64,000 nucleotides of DNA from Hydrangea macrophylla (taxonomy: Eukaryota; Streptophyta; Magnoliopsida; Cornales; Hydrangeaceae), in NCBI GenBank assembly GCA_033977485.1, contig CM066989.1:34759095-34823094 (forward strand), read 5' to 3'. Positions 22,065 through 32,819 of the stretch are shown in pieces. Under the pieces are notes generated by a model, which did no database searches, had not been told where the DNA came from, and worked only from the letters and a program-made list of their open reading frames with translations. Positions within the stretch are counted from its first letter, which is position 1; the number at the start of each line of letters is the position of its first letter. Made by a program: the position numbers and the translations under genes.

Positions 22065-22070
22065 GGATAA
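18712..22070. other. Long non-coding region rich in TTTCACACT / AGTGTGAAA motifs
   Basis: From about 19130 to 21250 the motifs TTTCACACT, AGTGTGAAATTT, GAGTGAGAAATT and relatives appear repeatedly on both strands. A block of about 120 bp (AGCAAAAACCA ... CCTTACTTCGCCATTGT) at 20655-20760 has a second diverged copy at 20826-20935. An open frame on the minus strand at 21542-21934 (start alternatives include MDAST at 21711) has no recognised domain. This may be a decayed DNA transposon with subterminal motif clusters. No function can be assigned. Confidence 0.4.
22021..22065. repeat. CT then TA microsatellite
   Basis: A (CT)n run followed directly by (TA)n. Confidence 0.8.
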
Positions 22071-22392
22071 TATAGGGGTATTTATGTCTTTAACAACACA
22101 TATGGACTAATTTCTAGATTTAGGTATAGGAAGGGCCTATTTCTAGAAAAATCTAAGATTAGGGATTAAATTCTACTTTACCCTTCTTATAATTTAGAGA
22201 TTACTTTTTTAAATACTCCATTAGTTTTACTTTCCGTTTGTGCAAAAAATTCAATGCCCTATTCGTAAAATTTAGAGATTACATCTTTGAATACTCCTTA
22301 ATTTTAATTTCCCGATAGTGCATTAGTGAAAGTCCTCAAGAATTAGAGTACAGTAGGTCACATTTTTTTTTTCTTCCTTTCATTAGTTCTTA

Positions 22393-22396
<4 letters not shown>

Positions 22397-22447
<51 letters not shown>
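22397..22447. repeat. TC microsatellite
   Basis: About 24 uninterrupted TC dinucleotides. Confidence 0.9.
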
Positions 22448-22448
<1 letters not shown>

Positions 22449-23340
22449 GTTTATTAGGAGTAGTATTTTCAGACTAATGCTCGTCCTATTAGAACAATGC
22501 TACAACTTGTATTAAAACAAGACTCCTAATAAAAAGACAAAACCTTTGCTATTAGGAAGTTGTAATGGTATAATCAAAGATTAAATAGTAATGTGATGCT
22601 TCCCAAATTCCAATATCAAATTCAGATGTCAAATGATGTGGCAGTAATGTAATAGTAGGACCACCTTCAATAATGAAAGGATCACTTCAACACCATCCAA
22701 AATTCAATGAGTCCACTGTCACATCATTTGTGATGTAAATTTAAAATTAGGATTTAGGAAGTATTAGTATTACCCTTAATCAAATTGAAACTCATTTCAT
22801 TAGTAGTCCTTCCTTATAAGGACATCTTATTAGATAAGTGAATTGTTCTATCTTTTCTTGAGCACATAATGTTTTATTTTAACAATTGCCCGAATCCAAT
22901 TTTTTCTACTTCTACATTAAGGTCAACCTATCTGAATTTCCTTTTCCCAGTTAAATTCTCATTCTCATCACTTGGCCTAATCGCAAGTAACCCACTCCTT
23001 CCTGCTAAATTCTCACCATTCCACATGTTTGTAATTCACCTACTCTTTGCTGTTATATTTACATGTTATAGTTTGATTTGTGATTTCTTTTTGGCCATTT
23101 TTGAGAATTTGGAGGTTTCACATGTGTTCACAATATCTTTTAGTTGATAATAAAAGCCTCCGAATATAATTTATAAAGTTTGGCTAATGCAAAAATAATT
23201 TTGTGGACTTTAGTACAATGGCGTATATTACATACGTTTATTTTTTAAAAAACAACTTTGTAACAATTGAATTAACATATTACCATACCAAACCAAATCA
23301 AATCAAACCAAACCTTGTGTCCCAACCAATTGGGGTTTAG
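22448..23340. other. Non-coding AT-rich stretch
   Basis: No gene or clear element is seen. Near 23283-23332 there is a short AACCAAA-rich run ending GTGTCCCAACCAATTGGG, a phrase that recurs at 32407-32461. Confidence 0.4.
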
Positions 23341-23625
23341 GTTGGACTTTGAATTTTTTTAATAGGTGGTTGAGCTTTAAAGTTAATGAGCTATGGAACA
23401 TGTAATTTTTATTTATTTATTTATTTATTTACTATTATTTTCTTTTGGAGTTGGACTTTGAATTTTTTTAATAGGTGGTTGAGCTTTAAAGTTAATGAGC
23501 TATGGAACATGTATTATTTATTTATTTACTATTATTTTCTTTTGGAGCTATGGAACATGTATTATTTATTTATTTATTTATTTACTATTATTATTTTTTG
23601 GGGGTGTGTGTGTGTGTGTGTTTGG
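23341..23625. repeat. Short tandem duplication with ATTT microsatellites
   Basis: A unit from TTGGACTTTGAATTTTTTTA through GAGCTATGGAACATGTA occurs at about 23343-23403 and again at 23451-23512, with a short third piece at 23547. Each copy is followed by an (ATTT)n run, TACTATTATT and TTTTGG. A GT run at 23605-23620 closes the block. Confidence 0.7.
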
Positions 23626-23699
23626 GTGTAGTTTAATGGGAGCCCTAGAAAATTTGGGCCCAAGGTGACCGCATTGCCTCGTCCCCCTCGCCCTGTCCC

Positions 23700-24382
23700 C
23701 TATAACTAAAATGTATACTATAATGAGAATTACAATATATTTAAAATAAATTACAATGTAATTGAGGTGTTGAATAAGTAGAAGTTATAATGTCAAACTT
23801 AATGAATGCTTATGAAAATATGTACTTGTAAAAACAATTAAGTTAATTCTTCCATTACATATATACTATAACACAAATATTAGAAAAAAAGAACCTCATG
23901 TACTGTAACACTGGGTTTGAGAATAAAGTTTGCTTGTCAAATGCTTTGTTAGTTATACCACATATGTATGTGGTAGTACTGCTCATCAATGTCACAACAT
24001 GTGCTACAACTGTTAAAGAATTTGACAACCAAATTCTAGATTCGAATATGTGAAATATATATAGCATTATTTAATTATTATAAATAAAATGAAATTATTC
24101 TATAACCAATTTAATTATCTACTATGATATGATTTGAAGTTTGATATTATTAGATTGATTTTTGTCACTGTTTAAATGGAGTATTATACTTGTTATTTAT
24201 TCTGTTTGTAGATTTTAGTTAATAAATAAAAAAAAATACAAAAAACAACATTTAGTAGTTTAATTAACATTTTCTAAAAATTAATATGCTGTTAACATAT
24301 GTGATCAGTCTATAGTAAGTTTAGCTATAAATACAAAATTAAAGGACATCATCCACGTGCAATGCACGTGCTATATGACTAG
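23700..24382 (+). mobile_element. Helitron copy 1 (3' end defined)
   Basis: The palindrome CACGTGC-AAT-GCACGTG (24354-24370) is followed 8 bases later by CTAG (24379-24382) and then T, the Helitron 3' end. The body from about 23820 is a close relative of 24420-24992. The left end was not resolved, so the start given is approximate. Confidence 0.55.
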
Positions 24383-24384
24383 TA

Positions 24385-24992
24385 TCTATATATATATATA
24401 TGTGCATACATATGTGTTAAAAATTTGTATATGTAAAAACAATTAAGTGAATTCTTCCATTACATATATACTATAACACATGTATTAGAAAAAAGAACCT
24501 CATATACTGTAACACTAGATTTGAGAATAAAGTTTGAGTCCCAAATTTGCTTTCCAAATGCTTTGTTAGTTATACCACATGTAGCGGTATGTGATAGTAC
24601 TGCTCATCAATGCCACAATATGTGCTACAACTGTTAAAGCATTTGACAACTAAATTCTAGATTCGAATATGTGAAATATAGCATTATTATAAATAAAATG
24701 AAATTATTCTATATACAACTTACTACTAAATTATCTACTATGATATGATTTGATGTTTGATATTATTAGATTGATTTTGTCACTGTTTAAATGGTGTATT
24801 ATAATTGTTATTTATTCTCTTTGTAGATTTTAGTTTAATAAATAAAAAAAATACAAAGACAACATTTAGTAGTTTAGTTAACATTTTCTAAAAATTAATA
24901 TGCAGTTAATATATGCGATCAGTCTATAGTAGAGTTATAAATGCAAAATTAAAGGATATCATCCACGTGCAATGCACGTGCTATATGACTAG
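24385..24992 (+). mobile_element. Helitron copy 2 (both ends visible)
   Basis: It begins TCTATATATA after an A (24384) and ends with the same palindrome and CTAG (24989-24992) before a T, fitting insertion between A and T with no target duplication. It is 608 bp, non-autonomous, and starts 2 bp after the end of copy 1. Confidence 0.75.
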
Positions 24993-25025
24993 TGTGTGTA
25001 TATATGTGTATATATATATATATAG

Positions 25026-25144
25026 GGTGGGGCTAAATACACCACTTTTTTTGCTAAATACATCACATTCATTTACAAATTTTTTATCTTTTAACACTAC
25101 AGGGTGGTGTATTTAGCAGAAAATATGGTGTATTTAGTCCCACC
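25026..25144. repeat. Foldback MITE with CTAAATACACCA arms
   Basis: The left arm GGTGGGGCTAAATACACCAC is matched by an inverted copy ending GGTGTATTTAGTCCCACC. Inner CTAAATACATCAC and GTGGTGTATTTAGC also pair. TATA flanks both sides. Confidence 0.7.
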
Positions 25145-25354
25145 ATATATATATATATATATATATATGCATACATACGTGTTGAAAAATAACTAAGGTA
25201 TATAGTGCAACTTTTTGGTTAGCTATAGAGTTACAATAATTATTTGTAGAAATTATATTTATGCCCTTATTGTCTCTTATGTGTGTATCACATGACATAC
25301 ATCTGCTAAAATTACATTTGAAACTAATTAGAACAATATATATATATATATATG

Positions 25355-25575
25355 AAAATTCTTTAAAGAGGGTGCTCTCTCTTTATTAAAGAGAGGAAAG
25401 ATTCTTTAAAGAGGGTGCCCTCTCTTTATTAAAGAGAGGGCCTCTGTTTTGACCGTCAGATCGTGTTTTCATTAAGGGCATAGTTGTCATTTTACAGTTT
25501 TTATATATAATCCGACGGCCAAAACAGAGGCCCTCTCTTTTAATAAAGAGAGAGCGCCCTCTTTAGAGCCTGACT
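25355..25575. repeat. Foldback MITE with CTCTCTTTATTAAAGAGAG arms
   Basis: Long arms pair between about 25395-25465 and 25508-25572 (GAGGGCCTCTGTTTTG and its complement). The left arm has an extra copy of its outer 38 bases (TTCTTTAAAGAGGGTG...), duplicated in tandem. A partial relative lies at 29912-29996. Confidence 0.7.
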
Positions 25576-25826
25576 ATATATATATATATGTCAAAATGAA
25601 AGAAATAGATAGGAAAGTGATATGGACCTCAAACCACAGATTAATTAAAACATTAATCATTCTCATGATTCATTATCCGCCTAGGTGCTTATACTTTGAT
25701 TAATGAAAAAAATACACATATAATCTCTAGACATACGCATAGTATTAGTGCACAAGGATACTTATACATGTAGGCATAATAGTACAAGTACTAGAAGTAC
25801 TAGTGACTAATTTCTCCATTAGCTAG

Positions 25827-26633
25827 CTAGAAGATGGTATGTTTCTTTATAGGTCTCCATCTCCTCATTGCCACTCTTCTAAGTTTCCTTATCATCTTTA
25901 GTGTAAGGCGAATTGTGTGTCCCAACATTAGAAAGGCCATTAAGCCAAGCCATACCCAAACCGTACAAATAAGTAAACCATAGGTCGAAATATCTGCTGG
26001 TGTAAAAACTAAACAGGAGAGAAGATAAGTCATTGACATTGCTGAAACCGCGACCCACATGATCATCATTAGAACCCACATAAAAAACCTTGGCCTAAGA
26101 GGCAGGCCACTTATTAGCAAGAGGATGATACTAAGAGATGCAATAAAGCCAACGGTGTTGTAATGTAGGAACTGTATGTATGCACCCGGGTGATTATGAG
26201 CCATTATCGATGAACCTGCCTTGTGTGGCTGCGATATCATGTCATCTTGGGAGTCTATTATGTCATCTTGCCAAACCCCACCTGGTGGATTCAAACCAGC
26301 CTGAAAAGCCATGGTAGCGATCAATGATGCCACAACTATTAATGTGTTTCGCTTCTTTTCCAACCAGTCATCTTTCTTGTTTAAGCACTTCTTCCGGCTT
26401 TTCTTATGTTTTTGTTGGTATATCCTTGGATTTTGGAGGCTAATATCCAATTTATGACCTACTAATGAAGGATTGTCCTTTGCTCGTAAAGCTCCGACAA
26501 CCCTAAGAGATTCTACAATGTCCATGTCTTTCACATCTCTTCGACTTTGTGCTACAATGTCCATTGCTGTAAACCCACTTGCATTCACTGCATTCACTTC
26601 AATTTTGGTACTGACAAGCAAAAATGTTATAGT
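25827..26633 (-). CDS. Ankyrin/PGG gene 1, exon 2 (PGG domain and membrane helices)
   Basis: It begins at ACTATAACATTT (Thr-Ile-Thr-Phe) after the acceptor GTGCAG. It carries the end of the sixth ankyrin repeat, KKDDWLEKKRNTL, the PGG motif and about four hydrophobic segments, and ends in a basic tail of about 20 residues. This tail is longer than in gene 2. Confidence 0.9.
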   Translation of the reverse strand, partial: TITFLLVSTKIEVNAVNASGFTAMDIVAQSRRDVKDMDIVESLRVVGALRAKDNPSLVGHKLDISLQNPRIYQQKHKKSRKKCLNKKDDWLEKKRNTLIVVASLIATMAFQAGLNPPGGVWQDDIIDSQDDMISQPHKAGSSIMAHNHPGAYIQFLHYNTVGFIASLSIILLLISGLPLRPRFFMWVLMMIMWVAVSAMSMTYLLSCLVFTPADISTYGLLICTVWVWLGLMAFLMLGHTIRLTLKMIRKLRRVAMRRWRPIKKHTIF

Positions 26634-29600
26634 CTGCACAAATTTACCTTTCAACTATTAGTTCATGTTGTATATTTTTATATATATTAATATACTCCCT
26701 CCGTCCCATAATAAGTGTCCACTTTCATTTTGCCCATTGTTTAAAAAAGTTATATTATATTAAGGGTAATACTTGGGGCACAACCTTCATACAACTTTCA
26801 TACAACCTTTCCAAAAGATGTGTCTATCTCTATCCTGTGTCACTGTGGGGTCCAGTGACATCACAGGAGAGAGATAGACACATATTTTGGGGAGGTTGTA
26901 TGAAAGTTGTATGAAGGTTGTGTCCCAAATATTACTCTTATATTAATTTTTTTGGTTCATTAAAGAGTCACTTTCTAATTTTACCCTTGGATGTGATAGG
27001 TGTTTGCCTTTTTACTTGTTTTGGGATCACACATAAATGCTACTTTGTCTTTATTATAAGGACAGTTTTGAAAAGTAAGTAAAAAATATATACCAATTCA
27101 GGAAAGTTGACACTTATTGTGGGATATCCAAAAAAGGAAATATGGACACTTATTATGGGACGGAGGGAGTAGTTTGTAATATTTGTGTATGAAGAGAATA
27201 ATAGATAATTGTAAAAGACACCATTCAAAGGGTGCCTTTTAGGTCAAAGGTCACTACTCTTTAAGAGGTGTCTAATTAAGATACCTATTGAAGGTGCCTA
27301 ATAGCCAAAGGATGCCATCTTTTGGAAGAGGCACCAAGTGGTCTATATAAGACAAGTGGTATTATTCATTTGATATGTGTGATAATTCTAAATACATATT
27401 CTCTCATATCATTTCATATGTCAGTTGAAAACTAATTTCTTAGAGGCTTTCCTGAAAATCTTCAGAATTGCTATCTAATAGATTTTTCAGGCTTTGTTGT
27501 ATCCGTAGCAAACTCTTTGTGAGGGGCAAATAACTCCTTAAAGAAAGCGTTCCAAATGCACCTCAAAGCTTTACAGATTTCATGTTCATTTGTTGTTTTT
27601 TTCCATGGCGACCTGGCCCCAACAATTCTAAGGCGGGGCAATTCCAATAATTCTTTGAGGGAGAAAACCCAATTTTCGCTGGACATCAGGTTTTTCTTGT
27701 TTGTCTTTTCCTGGTTTTGTTAGTACTTATTTTTAGATTTATACATGATTTGGCAATACCTAACAATCTTAAGACAATTATCCTTGTTTGGTAATTTGTT
27801 TAAATCTGGAATATTGATTTATGCTTTTGATTTACATAGCTTTTGTAATTTGTATAAATCTGAACCTTTTTCGAAACTGGGTTTTCTATTCCATAACTAC
27901 TCTGTTCTGAAAATTTCCTGTGTATGGAAACCACGAGTAGTTTTTGTAAACTGTTCATTCCCAATTTCTGTACAATTTGTATCGTAAATTTGGAGTTTAT
28001 ATAAAATCTGTAATCAGTATTTGTCTCCATAATTGATTTCTGAAACTGGTATTGCACAAACAGTATTCTGTTCGTAAATCATTTTGGAAAACAGGTATAT
28101 AGCAATATGTACAAACATAATAAGAATTTTGTTGTTCGTGTGCATTAACTGATTGAAATACAAATAGTGAACAATTATGTCATTTTGCATGAAAACGTGT
28201 AATTGTGAATCTGCTTGCCTTTTGGTTTATGTTTAAAAGGGTGTACAATACACAGAGATTCATAGTAGTGTACCTTGTAAATTTATAGATCTATATATCT
28301 TGTGGATCATAATTACAAATTGATACATCTTGTATAAAAGTGAATTATTCATTAACCGGCCATAATTGGTATATATATTTATAAAAGGGTGCAATTGTTG
28401 TATGCATGTCTTTATATTTTAATTGACTAGTTGTTTTAATATTACAACCTAGTGGGGAATTGTTGTGTATATTTATATATATATATATATATATATTAAT
28501 ATCGTTTGTAATATTCAAATGTGTATATAAAGGGTAATACTTGGGACTCAACCAAAGTCATAACCTTTTGCTCACAACTTCTATTTTGTGTCTATCTCTC
28601 TCTTGATGGGTCCCACAGTGCCAGTGACCCCACAGTGCCCACTAGGAGAGAGATAGACACAAAATGGAGGTTGTGATCAAAAGGTTGTGGTTTTGGTTGT
28701 GCCCCAAGTATTATTCAAAGAGAATAACAGATAATTGTGAAAGACATCATTCAAAGGATGTCTTTTACATCAAAGATCACTACTCTTTAAGAGGCCATCT
28801 TTTGGAAGAGGCACCAAGTGGTATATATAAGACAAATGATATTATTCATTTGATATGTGTGATTATTCTAAGTACACATTCTTTCATATCATTTCATATG
28901 TCAGTTAAAAACTAATTTCCTAGAGGCTTTTCTGAAAATCGTCAGAATTGCAATCTGATAGATTTTTCAGGCTTTGTTGTATCCTGGAGGGGATTTGCTA
29001 GAAATCCTGTAGCAAACTTTTTGTGAATGGGGGTGAATAACTTCTTAAAGAAAACGTTCCAAATGTGCCTCAAAGCTTTACAAATTTCAGGTTCATTTGT
29101 TGATTCATCTTCCATGGCGACCTGACCCCAACAGTTCAAGACTCAAGAAAAAAGCTTACGGTTAATTTATAACTAGTGACCTTCTGTGAGATCTGTCATA
29201 AAGACAAAACCTTCCCTCATATATTTCAAACCAATAATGCTAGACTCACACAAAATTTCACACAAAATAATCCTGACCCATGATTCTAGTGGGTCCCATA
29301 TGGAACCCGCCAAAATTAAGAGCCAGAATTTTTTTGTGTAGAATTTTGTATGAAATTTTATGTGAGTCTAGCATTACTCATTTCAAACAAACAATGAGGT
29401 CGCTTTGTCAGACAAAGAACCTTTACATTGTTGCACAAGTACTGTTAATTATTTACATGTGAACAAAATATGATACAACACAACTGAAACGAGTGGATAA
29501 TGTTGTGTACATTTACAAAGAAAGGAGGAGAAAAGAAATTGTTCAGTGGCTTTGTTCTTTTAATTTCTTATGAATTCAGGGCTCGTTTGGTAATATTATA

Positions 29601-31296
29601 ATTTTTGATTTTTGATTTTCTGTTTTGATTTTTACTTTGCTCGAAAATGAAAACTGAAAAAACTTTTGGTAACGTTTCCAATTTTTGTTCCATAAAAAAC
29701 ATTCACAATTTTAGCCCAAAACGACAAAATGGGAAATAGTTGTTTTCTGTCATTTATAAAAACAGAAATGCCCGTAGCTTCTTATGAAACTTCCGCTCCT
29801 AGCACACCTAATCAATGCTTCCCTAACTCTGTGAGATCGCCCTACACACCTAATTAGGGGACTCCACTCTTACACATAAACTCACCTCTCTCATTCTCCA
29901 CCATATATAATTGTTCTTAATGAAAACACGATCTGATGGTCAAAATAAATGTCATCTCTTTAATAAATAGAAGGAACCCTCTTTAGATCTGACTGTATAT
30001 ATATATGTATATCTATATATACAGTACTAATATATATTTAGTAGTTTTAGTTGTATCATACATTCTAATTTAGTGCAAAAAATTATAATTTGGTCTCAAA
30101 ATATTATAAGTCCGTCCTAGCATGTTAATTTTAATACTAATCAAAATGTTCAAAAAATTGTAATTTGTTTTTGTTTTTGTTTTTGTTTTTGTTCATAAAG
30201 TCAAAAATGTTACCAAACAAGTTTTCTGTTTTCATTTTTCCTAAAAAAAAAAAAGCAGAAACTGGATTCCGTTTTATAAAAAATGAATACTAAAAATAGA
30301 AACGTTACCATGCAGGCTCTAAAACAGTAACTTACAAAACAAGAAAAAAAGCGGAGTAAGTTTACGATTTACCGTTGACTAGAGGAAAGGAAGAAAGTGT
30401 TGCTAACCTAAAACGTTAGTAGAGAATATAATAATGTTTCAATTTAGGGTAATACTTGGGGCACAACCTCCATACAACTTTCATACAACCTCCCCAAAAG
30501 ATGTGTCTATCTCTTTCCTGTGTCACTGTGGGGTCCAGTGACATCACAGGAGAGAGATAGACACATCTTTTGGGGAAGTTATATGAAAATTGTATGAAGG
30601 TTGTGTCCCAAATATTACTCTTCAAATTATTCAAGGGATTGTTTTGTATTTAAGCCATTGCTCAACAGAGATGTCAATTGCCAAAATTTTAAGGTACCGG
30701 GGCTAATTACTTAGGAAATACAACAATACCTCAAGTTGTTTATAAGCCACGGCTAGATGCAAGATTGTGTTGCCATCATCATCCTTAGAATTCACAAATT
30801 CAAAATCACCTATGGTCCCCACTAAAAGCTTAAATAGCTCCAACTGATTGTGAATTACACACAAATGTAAGATGGTTTCACCTCGATCCGTAGTTTCTCT
30901 AGCTACGTGAGGCCTAGAGTGTACCAACTCTTTCAAAACATCGACATGGCCTTTAATGGTTGCAAGATGGAGAGGGTTTCTACCATCTCGGTCACGAGCC
31001 AAACACATCTCAGAGTTCGCAGATACTAAAGCTTTTACAATTCCCACATAGCCTTTTGCGGATGCTAAGTGAAGTGGAGACAATCTTTGTGAGTCTAGCT
31101 CTCGTGCAAGTTCGGGCTTCCGAGCCAAAATTTCTTTCACGAGGTCTCCGTGCCCTAGCATTGCTGCGACATGCAAAGGTGTTTCACTGTAACACTTGAC
31201 TAAAATTCTGTCGAGAATTAGTGGATCAGAATCAAGAAGTCCTAGGAAGGAGGTTACATTCCCTTCTATTGAAGCTTCAAAAAGCACTCTCTCCAT
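25827..31296 (-). CDS. BDA1-like ankyrin-repeat / PGG-domain membrane protein, gene 1
   Basis: Two exons, 30730-31296 and 25827-26633, join to 457 residues. The start MERVLFEAS is chosen because the paralogue at 45922 starts at the same point and gives exon 1 the same length. Ankyrin repeats show PLH(V/L)A-type cores at residues about 40, 74, 108, 142 and 177, and a last repeat split by the intron (NAVNASGFTAMD). Exon 2 then has a basic stretch, the PGG domain (KKRNTLIVVASLIATMAFQ, GLNPPGGVW), and about four membrane helices. Related plant proteins such as Arabidopsis BDA1 and ACD6 act in immune signalling at membranes; that role is inferred here. The donor GAG|GTATTG and acceptor GTGCAG|ACT match in phase. 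The 4.1-kb intron is packed with mobile elements. Confidence 0.9.
26695..27169. mobile_element. Stowaway-type MITE interrupted by another MITE
   Basis: The termini are CTCCCTCCGTCCCATAATAA and TTATGGGACGGAGGGAG, flanked by TA on both sides (26693-26694, 27170-27171), as in Tc1/mariner-derived Stowaway elements. Without the nested insertion and its target duplication it would be about 292 bp. It lies in the intron of ankyrin gene 1. Confidence 0.85.
26764..26937. mobile_element. Mutator-type foldback MITE, copy 1 (nested)
   Basis: 174 bp with long inverted arms (GGGTAATACTTGGGGCACAA ... and its complement) and an exact 9-bp target duplication TTATATTAA at 26755-26763 and 26938-26946. It sits inside the Stowaway element at 26695-27169. 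A 9-bp duplication plus long arms points to the Mutator superfamily. Confidence 0.85.
27186..27624. repeat. ~430-bp direct repeat, copy 1 (possible LTR)
   Basis: It runs from GAAGAGAATAATAGATAATTG to GGCCCCAACA and is matched in the same orientation by 28717-29133. It contains TATATAAGACAAGTGGTATT, a possible promoter-like core. The pair could be the LTRs of a small element, but no primer-binding site was recognised. Confidence 0.6.
27625..28531. other. Sequence between the two direct repeats
   Basis: Non-coding, AT-rich, with no gag or pol similarity visible. A TA run lies at 28473-28496. Confidence 0.4.
28532..28716. mobile_element. Mutator-type foldback MITE, diverged copy 3
   Basis: It has the same outer termini (GGGTAATACTTGGG and CCCCAAGTATTATTC) and the central TGTGTCTATCTCTCTC / GAGAGAGATAGACACA pairing as copies 1 and 2, but different arm interiors and length (185 bp). 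No clear target duplication remains. It lies at the start of the second ~430-bp direct repeat. Confidence 0.7.
28717..29133. repeat. ~430-bp direct repeat, copy 2 (possible LTR)
   Basis: A diverged copy of 27186-27624 with a deletion of about 40 bp near 28788 and a small insertion near 29000. It ends ACCTGACCCCAACA. Confidence 0.6.
29235..29376. repeat. Foldback MITE with TAATGCTAGACTCACA arms
   Basis: The arms TAATGCTAGACTCACACAAA and TTTATGTGAGTCTAGCATTA are inverted copies, and the inner AAAATTTCA...AAAAT also pairs. It is about 142 bp. Confidence 0.75.
29579..30319. repeat. MITE-like element with GGGCTCGTTTGGTAA ends, interrupted
   Basis: The left end GGGCTCGTTTGGTAATATT is matched by the inverted right end AACGTTACCATGCAGGCTC. 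The interior carries a fragment of the 25355 MITE family (29912-29996) and a TA run, so it is composite. Confidence 0.5.
30447..30620. mobile_element. Mutator-type foldback MITE, copy 2
   Basis: It has the same length (174 bp) and nearly the same sequence as the copy at 26764. Its flanks TTCAATTTA and TTCAAATTA form a 9-bp target duplication with one mismatch. Confidence 0.85.
30730..31296 (-). CDS. Ankyrin/PGG gene 1, exon 1 (ankyrin repeats)
   Basis: 189 codons, ending ...AVAYKQLE at the donor GAG|GTATTG. It holds five ankyrin repeats with TPLHVA, SPLHLA, NPLHLA, TILHLC and TILHLA cores. Reading through the donor would give only nine more residues and a stop. Confidence 0.9.
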
Positions 31297-31439
31297 TCTA
31301 CTAATTTTCTAAGTGAATATGGGTGTGTATCTGTTCCAACAAATTTAGCAAGTATGTAAATATATATACATATTATATATATACAGTCAAGTTAGGCTTT
31401 AGTGTACATTGGGAAAGTTAGGCTTAAAAAGTCAAAGAT

Positions 31440-31620
31440 AGCATTTTTGCTCACTCAAAAAGTGGTTCATCAATGCTCACCCAAGTCTCCCATTGGTCAA
31501 TGTAGTGGGATTCAGGATTACACACCATTAATTAAAATCCTGAGTCCCACTGTATTGACCAATGGAAGGCTTGAGTGGGCATCGGTGAACCAAAAATTGG
31601 GTGAACAAAAGTATTTTCAA
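31440..31620. repeat. Foldback MITE upstream of ankyrin gene 1
   Basis: The arms containing CCCATTGGTCAATGTAGTGG and CCACTGTATTGACCAATGG pair, extended by GGTTCA.C.ATGC.CAC on the left against its complement on the right. It lies about 150 bp upstream of the start codon, so it may influence the promoter. Confidence 0.65.
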
Positions 31621-31966
31621 AGTCAAGAACCCACCCCACTGATATGTATAAATATATCTGGAGGAGCTTACAACGGCCGGTTCAGTTGACTCTGGAGAAA
31701 AGAAACTTTAGAAGACTTTAATTAGTCCAATGTATACAAGAATGTATTTCTTGTACACACTCTAGACTACAACATATGTGCATGCATTGTTAGTCACGCT
31801 TGAGGAAAGCTCCAAATGGGGAAATCCAAAAACAAAAGGTTGTCAATATAGATTTAGCCCAAAAGCTTTCTCATATATATGGCTCGTTTGGGTGCTGCTA
31901 ATTGCAACTGTTTAGAATTGATTAAGGGATTAGTGATTGTGGTCAGAAGTGATTACCGTGGGGTAT

Positions 31967-32340
31967 CACTACAACAGTTTTGGTTATTTGAGGCGCACGA
32001 ACCCATTGGGTTATAAATAAGTGTTTGTGACACAGTGAACGCGTCACAAACATTAGTTTCATTTGTGACGAACGTATGCCTCACAAATATTAACCGATAC
32101 CGTTGGTAATGGACTGTCATGGATTGATGTCAAATACGTCGCAAATAATAGGATTATGCAATCATGTGCCACAAATAGTATCTGCAAATTAATCTTAGTC
32201 TTATTTGTGACGCGGTCATGTGTGCCTCAAATACTATCTGCAAACTTTATTTATTTATTTATTTATTTGTGTTATTTTGCAAATTTGTATGTGCTGTATA
32301 CCTGCTATATTATCAATCTATAAATACATAAACACAAATG
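31967..32340 (+). mobile_element. CACTA-type left terminus with subterminal TTTGTGACG repeats
   Basis: CACTACAACAGTTTTGG at 31967 fits a CACTA transposon terminus. It is followed by repeated (A/T)TTTGTGACG and GCCTCAAA/GTCACAAA motifs on both strands up to about 32235, as expected of subterminal transposase sites. No matching right end was found. Confidence 0.5.
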
Positions 32341-32538
32341 CGATTCATCCACACGAAATAGCCATTCACTAACAATTTCAAAAAATCAAGTCCAACCTGA
32401 GTATTAATTCATAACCAAACAAAACCATACCAAACCAAGTTTTGTGTCCCAATCAATTGGGTGAGTATTAATTCATATTATCAATAAATTTAAATGTACA
32501 AAGATGTTACTAAAATTAATTCAGGTGTCTATATCTAA

Positions 32539-32819
32539 GGGTATGCTTGATAACCCAATTTAGTCGTGAAAATGAAACTTTTTAGCACTTATTTTTTTCA
32601 GTGCATTTGGTAATGTACCAGACTTAATTAAGAAAGCAACCAAAAATCCACTGAAAAATTTAAGTGAAAATATTCTATTGAAAATAGTCAATGAATACAG
32701 TCTACTTAAGTACTTGAAATACTGTTCTTAGTAATCCAAATTCAACACTTAAAATTTTTAGTAATTTAAATTTTACACTTAATTTTCAATGCTTAATTTC
32801 AGTTTGATTAACGGACCCT
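32539..32819. repeat. Dispersed MITE-like repeat, copy 2
   Basis: A diverged copy of 1849-2129 in the same orientation, beginning GGGTATGCTTGATAACCC and ending TTTGATTAACGGACCC. Confidence 0.6.

Noticed and set aside
23630..23720. Transposon end around GGGCCCAAGGTGACCGC
   Set aside because: The phrase resembles a common plant repeat, but no second terminus or target duplication was found.
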